NCBI RefSeq assembly: GCF_027595985.1
Contig: NC_073306.1
Location: 153,498,919-153,562,918, forward strand
Reading direction: 5' to 3'
DNA from: Sorex araneus
Taxonomy: Eukaryota > Chordata > Mammalia > Eulipotyphla > Soricidae
DNA length: 64,000 nt
A program made the position numbers and the translations under genes. The notes beneath the pieces are model-generated. The model saw only the letters and a program-made list of their open reading frames with translations. It searched no databases and was not told the origin of the DNA. Numbering within the stretch: position 1 is the first letter of the stretch; every line of letters begins with the position of its first letter. Of the stretch, positions 21,171 to 32,217 are shown piece after piece.

Positions 21171-21744
21171 ATTATTGTGATATTTCAAACAGGGTTAAAC
21201 TCAAAAATTGATTTTGAAAACATTCCTCTATTTAGGGTTGCTCCATGTTGCTTGTTTTGTTTTGTGTGTGTATGTGTAAAAATTCCATAGTACCCTCAAC
21301 AACTGAGTTTCAATAAAAGCCATATTGCTCAACACAAGTCACCCCATTGCTTTTTAAGCATTGTCTTTAATTTATTCAAGCATTCCATCATTTACTTAAC
21401 CTTTCTGAGTTGTAAACAGCTCATCTAAGAATATTTAATCTTCTGTAGAATATTCAGTTCACTGAGAGAGAGAGAGAGAGTCAAAATGGCTTAATATTGG
21501 ATGAGAATAGTTTCAGAAAGGGTCAAAGAGATATTTGAACCAAGTGGACATGAAAGATAGATTGATCTTTTTCACTTAGGGTTTTAGGCCTTACAGGGAA
21601 ACCAGCATTTGGGCCATAAAAAGACACTTTTAATCATGTAAACTTGAATTTGAGTTAGGAAAATGTTACCTTTACATTGTAAACTTGTGACTTGATTCTT
21701 AGTTTTCCCCATTGAAATTCATATGTGTAATGATAAATCATATC
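21171..21744. other. No recognised feature; short (GA)n
   Basis: Unique-looking sequence with a (GA)n run at about 21,464-21,480. Nothing else is recognised. Confidence 0.4.
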
Positions 21745-21950
21745 ACTTTTTAAAATTGAATCACCCTGAGATACAGTTACAAAGCTTTTATGTTTGAGTT
21801 TCAGTAATACAATGATTGAACACCCATCCCTCCACCAGTGCACATTTTCTACCACCAATGTCCCCAGTATCCCACCCCCATCCCAAACCTCCCCCTGCCT
21901 CTATTGCAGACAAATTCTCCCATACTCTCTCCCTAATTTTGGGCATTAAC
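21745..21950 (-). mobile_element. L1 3' UTR fragment
   Basis: The 3' UTR complement (ttgaatcaccctgagataca, acacccatccctccaccagt), about 200 bp, strongly 5'-truncated. Confidence 0.85.
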
Positions 21951-22588
21951 ATCATATCAATTTGAGAAATAAATGAGATAAAGTATAGTTAGCACAAAGC
22001 AGATCGTTAAAAATGTCATAATTGATATTTTGAGCTTGGAATGAGGAAGGAGTACCCTGGGACTATCACTGTGTATGTTCATGGATTTCTTTTCTATTTA
22101 TTTATTTATTTATTTATTTATTTTTGCAGTCATGAAAAATCTGCAACTTTGTCCATGGCATCAGAGACAAGTTTGAGAAATCAATTTGAGAGTCATTCAT
22201 GCTCAAAGGTGCTTAAAATTGCTGAAGTCTTAATTTTGGCTAAGAAAACTATACCTTAGGGAGATAGTGCCATTTCTGTCTCAATCCAGTAACCAAACTT
22301 AGTACCACTTAGAGAGAGAGAACCCTGACATCAAGGGTCTCATGGTGGAATAGGATCTTAGCATTCATAAGAGGAGAAGTTCCCACTAAATAGAATCACA
22401 TTGACCTAACCTAGTTTCTATACTTAATTTTCATTTCACAAAATGTTGGGGAGAAGAAAAAATAAACAACTCTAGGAAGCAATTCAAAATGCTTCCAACA
22501 TAGGATACTCTTCATGCTTCCTACAGGACACTCTATAAAGACATACCTTTAAAAGTTACTGTCATGAGAAAAGAAAATGACATTTTAA
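21951..22588. other. No recognised feature; (TTTA)n at 22,096-22,124
   Basis: Contains a perfect tetranucleotide TTTA run of about 29 bp. Otherwise no coding or named repeat signal. Confidence 0.45.
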
Positions 22589-22589
22589 T

Positions 22590-24490
22590 TAATTAATTAA
22601 TTTATTTTTATTAATTTTTTAAATTTATTTTTATTTTTTATTAATTTCTATTAATTTATTTTTTTATTGAATCACCATGTGGAAAGTTACAAAGCTTTCA
22701 GGTTTAAGTCTCAGTTATACAATGCTTGAACACCCATCCCTTCACCAGTGCACATATTCCACTACCAAGAATCACAGTATACATCCCCCCTTCCCCCCAC
22801 TTCCCCAGCCACCCACCCCGCATGTGTAACTGGTAAATTTCACTTTACTTTCACTTTACTTTAATTACATTCAATATTTCAACAAAAAACTCACTATTAT
22901 TGATTTGGAGTTCCTCCTCCCTAAAGTTCGATCTGCTGAAAAGAAAGCATTTGATAATTTGTTTTCCATTGCCGAGAATGAAGAGATATGAGGTCAAGAG
23001 GCCACACTAGCAGCCACACGGTTTTGGATTTCTGTATTTTAGTATTTTAGTAACTAAGTCCAGAGAAATATCTGTCAGAAATTACAACATTGTAAGCTTG
23101 TACCTCTCAGCTACTTTATATTCCACATATGAGAGCAATCTTTCTATGTCTGTCTCTTTCTTTCTGACTCATTTCACTCAACATACTTTCCATGTTGATC
23201 CACTTATATGCAAATTTCATGACTTCATGTTTTCTGACAGCTACGTAGTATTCCATTGTGTAGATATACCAGAGTTTCTTTAGCCAGTCATCTGTTTTTG
23301 GGCACTCTGGTTTTTTCCATATTGTGGCTATTGTAAACAGTGCTGCAATGAACATAGAAATGCAGATGCCATCTCTACTGTACCTTTTTGCCTCTCTGGG
23401 ATATATTCTCAGGAGTGGTATTGCTGGGTCAAATGGAAGCTCAACTTCTAATTTATTAAGAATCGTCCATATTGTTTTCCAAAAGGGCTGGACCAGTCGG
23501 CATTCCCACCGGCAGTGAAGGAGAGTCCCTTTCTCCCCACATCCATGCCAACACCGGTTGCTTTTGTTTTTGGGGATGTGGGCCAGTCTCTGTGGTGTGA
23601 GATGGTATCTCATTGTTGTTTTGATCTGCATCTCCCTGATGATTAGTGATGTGGAACATTTTCTCATGTGTCAGCCATTCGGATTTCTTCTTTGGGAAAG
23701 TTTCTGTTCATTTCATCACCTCATTTTTTGATTGGGTTGGCAGTTTTCATCTTGTGAAGTTCAACCAGTGTATATCCTTGTTATCAATCCTTTATTGATG
23801 GGTACTGTGTAAATATCCTTTACTATTCTGTAGATTGTCTTTGTATTTTGGTGACTGTTTCTTTTGAGGTGCAGAAGCTTCTTAGTTTGAGATAGTCCCA
23901 TTTATTTATCTCTGATTTTACTTGCTTGGCCAGTGGCGTGTCAAAATGGCAATTCTCCCCAAAGCATTGTACAAATTCAATGCAATCCCTATAAGGATAC
24001 CCTTGACATTCTTCAAAGAAATGGAGCAAGCGCTCCTGAAATTCATATGGAACAATAAGCCCCATGAATAGCTAAAGCAATACTTGGGAAAAAGAAAATG
24101 GGAGGAATCAACCTCCCCAACTTCCAACTCTACTACAAAGCGGTAGTCATTAAAACAGCATGGTACTGGAACAAAGGCAGACCTGCAGACCAATGGAACA
24201 GGGTTGAATACTCTGACACACACCCCCAAATATATGATCATCTAATCTTTGATAAGGGAGTAAGAAATGTGAAGTGGAGCAAGGAAAGCATGTTTAACAA
24301 ATTGTGCTGGCAAAACTGGACGGCTACATGCAAAAATATGGGCTTCGACCTCCACCTATCACCATGCACAAAAGTCAGATCAAAATGGATTAAAGACCTC
24401 AACATCAGACCAGAATCCCTAAGGTACATTGAAGACAAGGTCGGCAAAACCCTCCACAACATTGAAGCCAAAGGTATCTTTAAAGCAAAA
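22590..24490 (-). mobile_element. L1 with inverted 5' segment
   Basis: The 3' part (about 22,650-23,935, minus strand) has the 3' UTR and ORF2 C-terminus ([33 protein letters not shown], then EINKWDYLKLRSFCTSKETV near 23,850-23,930). The 5' part (about 23,940-24,487) is on the plus strand and encodes [20 protein letters not shown] through KTAWYWNKG to HNIEAKGIFK. On the ORF2 map the two parts meet with only about 15 bp missing. Frame breaks make both parts non-coding. No TSD was recognised; the left flank is very AT-rich. Confidence 0.92.
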
Positions 24491-24499
24491 ATTCTTTAG

Positions 24500-26055
24500 G
24501 TGATTTTTAATGAGAATCACAACCCCAAATAACTCTTGAACTTGTGTCCAGGAGCCATGTCCGAGATAGCTTAGAGTAGCAGTGCTCACAATACCACAAA
24601 ATGGAAGCCATGCCCATAGATAGTAGAATGGATAAAGTAATTTGTAACAACAGAGTGGTTTCATCAATACCTATGAATACTTAATGGTTAATTTTTTGTC
24701 TTCTCAAATTAGTTTTTTAAATTTAATTCCCAGTTTTTACTTAATTTACCCTTGCATATTCTCTCATTATTTTTATATTATAGTAATGAGGCTGTTCTGG
24801 CCCTGGCTTTGAGAGCACATCAGCTTTACCCTTAATTTCTGCAGATTTTACTTCCTGGTGATCAACTTCACTAGATGAATTTTGCCATTCTGTTCAGCTG
24901 TATAATTCCCAGCTTCACTTTGTGGTTTTTGGAGAAAGAGAACTGGCTTGCTTCTTTAAAAGCCATTTACAGTAGTCTCCCTGGAATTTAAAATTTGATG
25001 GCTTATTCCATGAGTCCATGTGATATTACCCCATCTGAATTTAGCTAACTGAGCTAATGCATAATTAGTATTTCTCTCCACTCATACCTTAGCTTCCCTA
25101 ATGAGTTGGGAATTATGTTTTCACAGTGTGTACAGGGAGAAAAGACATTTCTGGGATGACTTCCTGAGCTGATATTTCCTCCCACTTCCTTGGTAACTCC
25201 CACTTTGCTCTTTCGCTTGCCATTAAATTTTTTTCCTATAGCTGATGGAAATATTATTTAATAAACTTATAAGGTTTGCTGTTCCCCATAAACCCAAGTT
25301 CCAGCATTCTGACCTTGCTGTCAGCTTAATTAACTGAACCTCTCTGGTGAGAGCAACAGTGTTGTTTTATTTCTTACTGTTGAGATGTGTTAATGACTCA
25401 TCAGCAGGGTATTAATGTTCATTTTCATCCAACAAGGACTGAAGATGCACCTTTCACAGTTTATTAATTTTAAGGTTCCCTGGATCAAAATCATCTGTGA
25501 GGGTTAGAAGCCTCTTAAAAATTGTAATGCACCTACTTGGTTTATGATAATTGGAAACCATGTTTGTTTTGACAAAGGGAAGTATATTAGACCATGAATG
25601 GATAATAGTATGATCAAGGTAAACACCTCTTTGAGCTTCAAGAATAATTTTAAACATTTTCACTAATTATGCATCAAAGATTCAGATGCATTTTCCTCTA
25701 CTGGAAAGGGATTTGTGATCAGAAACTTTGAGTTCCATTTTTAAAACATTATAGTAGATAAAATAATAATATTGGTACTTAAAAGAGCATTCCACATAGG
25801 AGCCAAGAGCTCTTAATTGTTCTTACGTTTTTTGTCTCCATAGCTCTGTGCCAAAGCTGTCCAGTTAGCTCTTACTTTATAATAAATCCCTCTAATACTT
25901 TGTGTTTCAAATGACAGTCCTTCACCGTTTTGTGAATTGGCAATTTGTGCTGGGCTCAGTTGAGTTATTCCTTTGCTGGTTTCTGTGGTTCTCACTTGTG
26001 TTTCTGGTCAGTTAACAAACTGATTTGGGCTTGCTCTCAGTAGCAGTGCTTAAAA
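24500..26055. other. Repeat-free stretch, candidate conserved non-coding DNA
   Basis: About 1.5 kb with no recognised repeats. Around 24,900-25,450 it holds several homeodomain-type cores and a complex non-repetitive composition (attagtatttctctcc, ctgacc, gctgtcagcttaattaact). No open frame of note. This is an impression only; conservation needs alignment. Confidence 0.3.
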
Positions 26056-26059
26056 ATGT

Positions 26060-26222
26060 TTCAAAAAGTGCCTGTACTAGAGATGGGGGTGGGAGGAAAC
26101 TGATGACACTGGTGGAGGGAAGTTGACACTGGTGATGGGATTGGCGTTGGAACATTCTCTGAAGCCCAATTATGAATAACTGTAAATCACAGTGCCTTAA
26201 AAGTGAATAAATTTATTTGAAA
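26060..26222 (+). mobile_element. Old L1 3' UTR fragment
   Basis: Contains the 3' UTR order 'gggaggaaactgatgacact', 'ggtgatgggattggcgttgg', 'cctt...gtgaataaattt'. It is 5'-truncated and diverged. Confidence 0.7.
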
Positions 26223-26692
26223 GGAAGAAGAACTTCAGATAGATGACCTGTTTCGGCTCCACTTTCACAGTTTCCAGCTGAATCTAGCTTGGGCTTCTTC
26301 ATATGATGACGATGATAAAGGATCAAAGGGCATTGAGAGAGTAGGTCTTAAACATAAGCACTTAAAAGAATAACAATAATGCATGTTTTTATACTTTATA
26401 ATCCACTAGAGTGAGCCACAAGAAAGATTATTCATCTACATAACCACTGACCACCATTTTCTTGTGAAGATTCTCAGGAATATTGGTTCAGGGAATGTAT
26501 CTACATGTATCTAAAGAAAAAGGCGTTCTGGAATATAACACACTAGAGTCATGTCGTTAAGATTTAGCAAAGTGAGATTTCTTTATTTCTGAATTTCTCA
26601 TAGTCATTAGTAACCAAAAAGTCATTGTAAGTAATCCAAGTAGATGCAACATTGTACAAACTTAATTGATTTTTATTTCTATTGACCTTCCA
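26223..26692. other. No recognised feature
   Basis: AT-rich sequence with no coding signal. Confidence 0.4.
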
Positions 26693-27830
26693 TTTAAAAA
26701 AATTATATTTTTATAAAGTAGCTCATAGTATTTGATTACATTTAATATTCGAGCACCAATCCTACCACCATTATACCTTCCCACTACCATATTTTGGATG
26801 TTTCCATCCTGAACCCCAGCCCTTGTCCCCACAGCAGAACTGAAATAATTTACTTTGTATTATTTGTTATAAATAATCCTCTAAAAATAACTAAAAAAAG
26901 GTTTCCTGCAGGAAAGTGTGTGAAGATTGTTGCATTTCTCCCAGGAGCCATTAAGCCCTTCTATAAGAGATTAGGAACATGTTATTAAAGGTTGAGTCGT
27001 GTGCTTTCATATATATATATATCTGTATAAATATATTTATTTACCCCTAATATTGGTTGCCTTCTACATTAAACCCTATCAAGGGGCTGGAGTGATAGCA
27101 CAGTGGGTAGGATGTTTGCCTTGCACGCAGCCTACCCGGGTTCGATTCCCAGCATCCCATATGGTTCCCTGAGCACTGTCATGAGTAATTCCTGAGTGCA
27201 AAGCCAGGAGTAACCCCTGTGCATCGCCGGGTGTGACCCAAAAAGCAAAAAAACAAAAACAAAACAAAACAAAACCCTATCAAATGTGGCATGCTACTCA
27301 TGGAATATTAGTGGTGTAAAGTATGAGATATCGCAGCCACAAGGTCCAGGAATAGGTTCACTCATGGGTGAGGCTCAGCCTGAGCATGTGGAGAGCAAAC
27401 ATGAGCAGGGAAAGGGTTGAGTTCTGGAGGTTTCCGGCTGCCAGAGCTGGGTCTGTGGGGGCAGGAGAGTCCTCACCCGCCTCCCTGCAGCTGCCCTTAA
27501 TGAAACAGCCTGACACGGGGCTGGCTGCTTGGCTATGGAATATCCTTCTGTGCTCTCTTCCTAGAGATTTATTGAGTCTCTGGATCATGTGGCTGATGAG
27601 ATTATCTGGCACCAGCCGGAGATAGCTTATGGGCATGACTGACAAGTTGCCAGAAACAGGGGGACATGGGGAAAGTCACCCATTCTTGGTTCTATTGGAC
27701 CTGGAGTTTTCAATCACAAGTCCTGCATACCTGGGTTTTCTGTGGACTCACTCATGGGGGAGGCTCAATGTGAGCATGTGGAGAGCAGCCGTGAGCAGGG
27801 TGGTGATTGAGTTCTCCTGTTGAACTTTCT
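26693..27830 (-). mobile_element. Unidentified retroposon X, copy 1 (longest)
   Basis: It matches two other blocks in this window (32,218-32,880 and 51,740-52,489). On the minus strand the 3' end is AT-rich at the left; the 5' part is at the right. The 5' part contains a ~75-bp segment twice, at about 27,354-27,430 and 27,741-27,815 ('gagcatgtggagagca' in both), 387 bp apart, which suggests tandem units. It is split by a SOR at 27,083-27,271. No ORF is seen. It is not an LTR, because copy 3 has a 14-bp TSD. Confidence 0.8.
27071..27283 (+). mobile_element. SOR SINE with 12-bp TSD (copy 27,083-27,271)
   Basis: A complete SOR with B-box 'gggttcgattcccagc' and an A-rich (CAAAA)n tail. The TSD aaaccctatcaa lies at 27,071-27,082 and 27,272-27,283. 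It is inserted inside retroposon X, so it is younger than X. Confidence 0.95.
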
Positions 27831-27944
27831 GTGACTACCACCAACCTTAGATTTTCCCTAGATCCATATGTTCTTTATAACTTTTAAAAAATGTTGCAGT
27901 AGAAAAATGATGAACTCCATTACTAGCCTTTAGTTTTTCTTTCT

Positions 27945-28120
27945 TAAAAAATTTTTATTAAAACAATGTGATTTGCAAAGTCGTTCAAATACAATTTTTT
28001 CAGGCATATGGTGTTCCAACACTACGAGTTTGACCTTCCCCACCAATGTTCCCAGTTTCCCTCTCAACCCTCCCTAACTCTTATCATAATGTTTTGTTGT
28101 TTTTTCATAAATATATTTAC
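27945..28120 (-). mobile_element. Old L1 3' UTR fragment
   Basis: 'caggcatatggtgttccaac' and 'caccaatgttcccagtttcc' give the L1 3' UTR complement; AT-rich tail at the left. Confidence 0.7.
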
Positions 28121-28409
28121 TCAGCAATATGAGAGCAAGTATATTTGACATCACTTTTCTAAGAAAGAAAATGAAACAACAGTGAGGGTTACTGAAAAAA
28201 AAATCAAACATGTTGCTTTACCATTTTACTGTTTTTATCCTCCATCGGTGTCTTAGGAATCTGTTGTGAGCAGTTTTAGTATGACTATATTTTGAAAGTA
28301 GAAATTGTCAAAATGGTTTGAGTCTTTAATCTCATACTTTTCTCCTGATATTAAGTGGAAGGAGTCAATATTCAGAGGTAATTTTTCTCCATTGTTCACC
28401 AACTTGTAA

Positions 28410-28611
28410 GAATTAGGAGTGTGGGGGCTGGAGCGATAGCACAGCGAGTAGGGCATTTGCCTTGCATGTGGCCGACCCGGGTACGATTCCCAGCATCCCA
28501 TATGGTCCCCTGAGCACCGCCAGGGAGTAATTCCTGAGTGAGCCAGGAGTAACCCCTGTGCATCGCTGGATGTGACCCAAAAAGCAAAAAAAAAAATGAA
28601 TTAGGAGTGTG
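28410..28611 (+). mobile_element. SOR SINE with 14-bp TSD (copy 28,424-28,597)
   Basis: Nearly consensus head (ggggctggagcgatagcaca) and B-box region (gggtacgattcccagc, with one substitution in the box). The TSD gaattaggagtgtg lies at 28,410-28,423 and 28,598-28,611. Confidence 0.95.
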
Positions 28612-28689
28612 CTTTTCATAATTTAATTCAACATATAGATGTCACATTCTAGTAGAAATATAGCAGGTAGACAGATGTGAGCTTTGGGT

Positions 28690-28885
28690 GTCCTTGAAAT
28701 TTTAAGCTATTCCCTCTCTAGTTGTGTGACTCGTTTCTCCACTACTTTGGGAAAAAGTGTCCTTAAATATGAAATGTCTATGGCAGATTTAATTTTCAAA
28801 GTTCTGAGGGTTCAGTGAGGGCAATGTGAGTAACATGTTTGAGATCATGATCCTTAGAAAACAGCAGATGCTCAATGGATGATAG
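28690..28885 (+). mobile_element. MIR SINE relic
   Basis: MIR core and 3' end order: 'gttgtgtgact', then a region like the MIR core, and 'cagcagatgctcaatggatg' at the end, matching 'gcgctcaataaatg'-type MIR ends. Diverged. Confidence 0.6.
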
Positions 28886-28910
28886 ATATCGCTGTTGAAG
28901 TATTCTGCTT
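28846..28910 (+). repeat. 65-bp direct duplication, first copy
   Basis: Identical to 29,567-29,631 except for one C/T difference (tatcgctg versus tattgctg). It overlaps the 3' end of a MIR relic and extends beyond it. Confidence 0.95.
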
Positions 28911-29059
28911 TTAAGCAAGAGACAGTAAGAGCTTGGGGCATTATTATGGATGGAGTTTCAGTGTTAAGCTTTATTTCTGCAGGTTATGGCCGAGGGAATC
29001 TCTTTCCAGCCTGCAAAGGGACCAAGGCTTGCTTTTACTAGGGAAACTTGGAATTCTGT

Positions 29060-29400
29060 AACATCACTCCAAGTGGTGCTCTTTCTAAGACTTCGCATAG
29101 CTTTGAGCCTGTGAAGTGTCATTCCCAAAGGGCACTTCACAGCTCCGCCTGGACCACACCGACTGAGCAGCCATTGCCTTCACTTAATTGCTCCTGCCTG
29201 AGTCTGTTATTTGATTACCATGTGCTTTATTTCCTTTGTAACACTTAACACCTGATATGATTGAATGCGTTGCTTTGTTTATGTGTTTTTCTTTGCCTTG
29301 TCCTAATAAATCTCTGTGATAACAGTGGCCTCCTTTACCCAGAGCCTAGAATGCCCTTGCTCCTAACAGCAGCTTAGGGAATATCTTGTGGGGGCAACAT
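29060..29400 (+). mobile_element. L2 LINE relic
   Basis: The run 'tttgtaacacttaacacctg', then 'tgtttatgtgtttttctttg', then 'cccagagcctagaatgccct' follows the L2 3' end order. Diverged; boundaries are approximate. Confidence 0.55.
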
Positions 29401-29566
29401 GTCACCAGGCAGCCCTGGAATCCAGCTCTCGTCTCCGAGGCTCTGGGTTTTAGTGCTGGGATCCCAACTGCAGGAGACATTTTTGTCCCTATTATGTTAT
29501 TCTGTGTGTCAGCTCAGGATCTGGAGCAGAGGGAGGTAGAACCACTTGTTACCTAGGGTCAGCAGA

Positions 29567-29631
29567 CATGATCCTTAGAAAACAGCAGATGCTCAATGGA
29601 TGATAGATATTGCTGTTGAAGTATTCTGCTT
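29567..29631 (+). repeat. 65-bp direct duplication, second copy
   Basis: A 64/65 match to 28,846-28,910, 721 bp downstream. The sequence on either side differs between the copies. Confidence 0.95.
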
Positions 29632-29826
29632 CAAGAGTGGAAGAATCACTGCCTTGCCCTAAGTGGGTGGGATATGCCTCTGTGATGTGGCCAGGAAGAA
29701 ATTTCTTTTTGTTTTTAAGATGGAGCAAACACCTTAGAATCTTCGAAGAATCTTTCCTCATTTCTCTACCCATACAGTGATAGATCAGACCCTCTCCCCT
29801 TCTTTAGATCCTCCCCAATATTTTTC

Positions 29827-29980
29827 TGTTTGTGGTGTCACACCCAGCAGCACTTGAGGCTTATTGCAGACTCTGCAATCAAGGAGGCTCCTGGCAGGAC
29901 TTGGGATACCATATGGGGTGCAGAGGATTGAAGCAGGATCCGCAACACGCAAGGTAAACTTCTTATCTGCTGTATTATCT
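29827..29980 (-). mobile_element. Old SOR-type SINE
   Basis: 'gtgtcacacccagcagcact', 'ataccatatggggtgca', then a corrupted B-box complement. The order matches SOR on the minus strand; strongly diverged. Confidence 0.65.
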
Positions 29981-30021
29981 TTGTGTGTGGTGTGTGTGTC
30001 TGTGTGTCTCTGTATATGTGT

Positions 30022-30178
30022 GAGGGGACACACCTAGTGGCACTCAGGGCTTACTCCTGGCTCTGCACTCAGGCTTCACTCTTGGCCAGATAGTGGACCA
30101 TCTGGGGTGTTGGAGATCAAATCCACTTCAGCTGCATTTTTAAGGCAAGCACCCTACTCAGTATGTTATCTTTCAGGC
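30022..30178 (-). mobile_element. Old SOR-type SINE
   Basis: 'cacacctagtggcactcagg', 'gcttactcctggctctgcac', 'gtgttggagatcaaatccac', then a decayed head. A second old copy directly beside the previous one, with a TG-rich stretch between them. Confidence 0.7.
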
Positions 30179-30179
30179 A

Positions 30180-30920
30180 CCTCTGCCTTAGTATCTTTTG
30201 GGCCCCAACCCTTTCCTGGTACTTTCCTGGTCCCATCCTGTCTGGGCAAGCAGAAGTATTTCATGTTGGTTTCTTTAAAATGTCTATCAGCTTGTTTCAC
30301 TTTCATCTGCTTATGTTTTTCTGGTGCTAAGAGGACAGGAAACAAATTCCCTTTAAACTATGGGTCTGTCACGAGGTTTTGCATTGTTGCTTGGTCTTAG
30401 CAAGCAGGATATTATAGAAGCTGGTGATTAATGTGATGGGGAGGAATGAACATACCCCATGAATCATTACATTAGACCCAACATGGTTAATGGCCCGTTG
30501 TGCTGAGCAGAGAGCATCACAGAGCCTGCTGGGGGGAAGGCAAGGCAAGAAGCGCATTGAGGAGTTTTGTTTGTTTGTCTGTTTTGATTTTTTCAAAACC
30601 ATCTAGCTCACAAGCAGTGAGTGAGCAGTCCCCATTCTCTGAACTTCAAATGCTACAACTTTGAGAAGTATGTTTTCTTCTTTTGACCAATGAGTGTCTA
30701 AATTGACCCAGGTTGTTTATGAAAGTTCCGAAGTGTTGTAATGAAGGCAATGTTGACTGATGCCTATGAGTGAATAAAGTTCCCAATGCCTTTAACTTGC
30801 TTCTCTGCCTGGGATATGGAAAAGAAAGACCCAGTTAATAGAAAAGATAATGAAAATACACACTGGTTAACAGTTTAGTCTTTGGTGGGGAAACAAGCTC
30901 AACCAAAGCTGGATGGGGAG
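30180..30920. other. No recognised feature
   Basis: About 740 bp with no recognised exon or repeat. Confidence 0.4.
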
Positions 30921-30924
30921 TCTG

Positions 30925-31045
30925 GACCCTTAGCTCTGGTTCTAACTCTGCTATGTGGGTGAGATAACTTGGACCGTTAACATTGAGTCTTGGTCTTTTC
31001 ATTAGCCTAAAAGGCTTACTGCTGTCTGTCTCACAGAATGACAGT
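30925..31045 (+). mobile_element. MIR SINE relic
   Basis: 'gctctggttctaactctgct', then 'gataacttggaccg' and 'ggtcttttcattagcc' follow the MIR order from the B-box region into the core. Short and diverged. Confidence 0.55.
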
Positions 31046-31259
31046 AATTACCAAGAAAGGATTTGTGAAATACATTGCAATGATGAACAGAAGAACATTT
31101 TATTTGATTTCCAAAGTTGTGATAGGATAATCATGCTACGGGTCACACAAGATACCCAGAGTGAAGAATGTGTATTTTTATGAATGAAAATAGAATTTTC
31201 TTCAAATTCTACCTTTTAAAGATCAAGTCTGTTCTTCACACTGAAGTCAGAACGAGTTT

Positions 31260-31400
31260 TTAGTGGAGAGAGTAAGAGAGAAAGTGGGGGGAGAGAGGGA
31301 GAAAGAGATTAAGAAAGGAAGAGAGAGAGGGGGACAGAGAGAGGTAGAGAGGGATAGAAGATGGGGCAGAGAGAGAAAGGGAGAGAGAGAAAGAGATTTA
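31260..31400. repeat. GA-rich low-complexity tract
   Basis: Imperfect GA/GGA-rich sequence of about 140 bp, with no open frame of interest. Confidence 0.85.
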
Positions 31401-31544
31401 ACAGAGAACATGGGCTTCTCCTGAGGGAAAAAACTGAGAGTATATGTCTCAAATTGAGATGTGGGCAGATCTCCAAGGTAGACTAAAATAAAAAGTAAAA
31501 TAAAGGAATTACACAACTCAGGTCAAGAATGCACACCAGAATGA

Positions 31545-31795
31545 GCTTCTAAAAAATCGATATGAATCTGATTATGTCACTCTCAGTGCTTGATGACCTG
31601 TGGTAGTTTCTCATTGCTACTAGGATTGGAGCCAAAGGTTCTAACATGACAAAAAGTATCTGTACCATTTGGCCTATTCTTATATCTCCTTATCTCCTCA
31701 TTAATTCATCTGAGGATCTTTTCACATCCTGTTCCTTTAGATTAGCACCTTCTTACCTCTGTTTCTTAACTTTCATTTCACATAGGTTTAAAATA
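31545..31795 (+). mobile_element. L2 LINE relic
   Basis: 'ctgattatgtcactctcagt', 'ggtagtttctcattgctact', 'catttggcctattct', 'cttttcacatcctgttcctt' appear in the L2 order upstream of its 3' end. Confidence 0.75.
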
Positions 31796-31804
31796 TAGTC
31801 TCTA

Positions 31805-32215
31805 ATATCTAAGACCAGGAAAAACAGGGACCAGGAGGATTGATCAGTGGTTGGAATATACCACAGCTGTGGTAGGTAAGATAGAGATGGGACCAGTATG
31901 ATAATAATAGTTGAAAATGATCACACTGGACAAGAACTGAGTGTTGAGAGTAGATAAAGGTATATATATGATAACCTTTCAGTGTCTGTATTGCAAACCA
32001 AAATGTCCCAGAAGGAGGAGGATGAAGAAGAAGGGAATGGAGAGACAGAAAGACAGAGAAAGAGTGAAAGATAGAGAAGTACCTGCCATAGAGGCAGCTG
32101 AGGGGGGCTGGTGATAGAAGGGGAACTAGGGATACTGGTGCTGGGAAATGTACAGTGGTGGAGGAATGGGTGTTGGAACATTGTATGACTGAAACCTAAT
32201 CATGAACAGTTTATT
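31805..32215 (+). mobile_element. L1 3' UTR
   Basis: 'caggaggattgatcagtggt', 'aacctttcagtgtctgtatt', purine-rich tract, 'tggtggaggaatgggtgttg', 'gtatgactgaaacctaatca': a plus-strand L1 3' UTR, 5'-truncated. The tail is cut by retroposon X. Confidence 0.85.
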
Positions 32216-32217
32216 TC

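Noticed and set aside
26693-27830. Retroposon X as an LTR or ERV
   Set aside because: Copy 3 has a 14-bp TSD and an AT-rich end instead of TG...CA ends with a 4-6 bp TSD.
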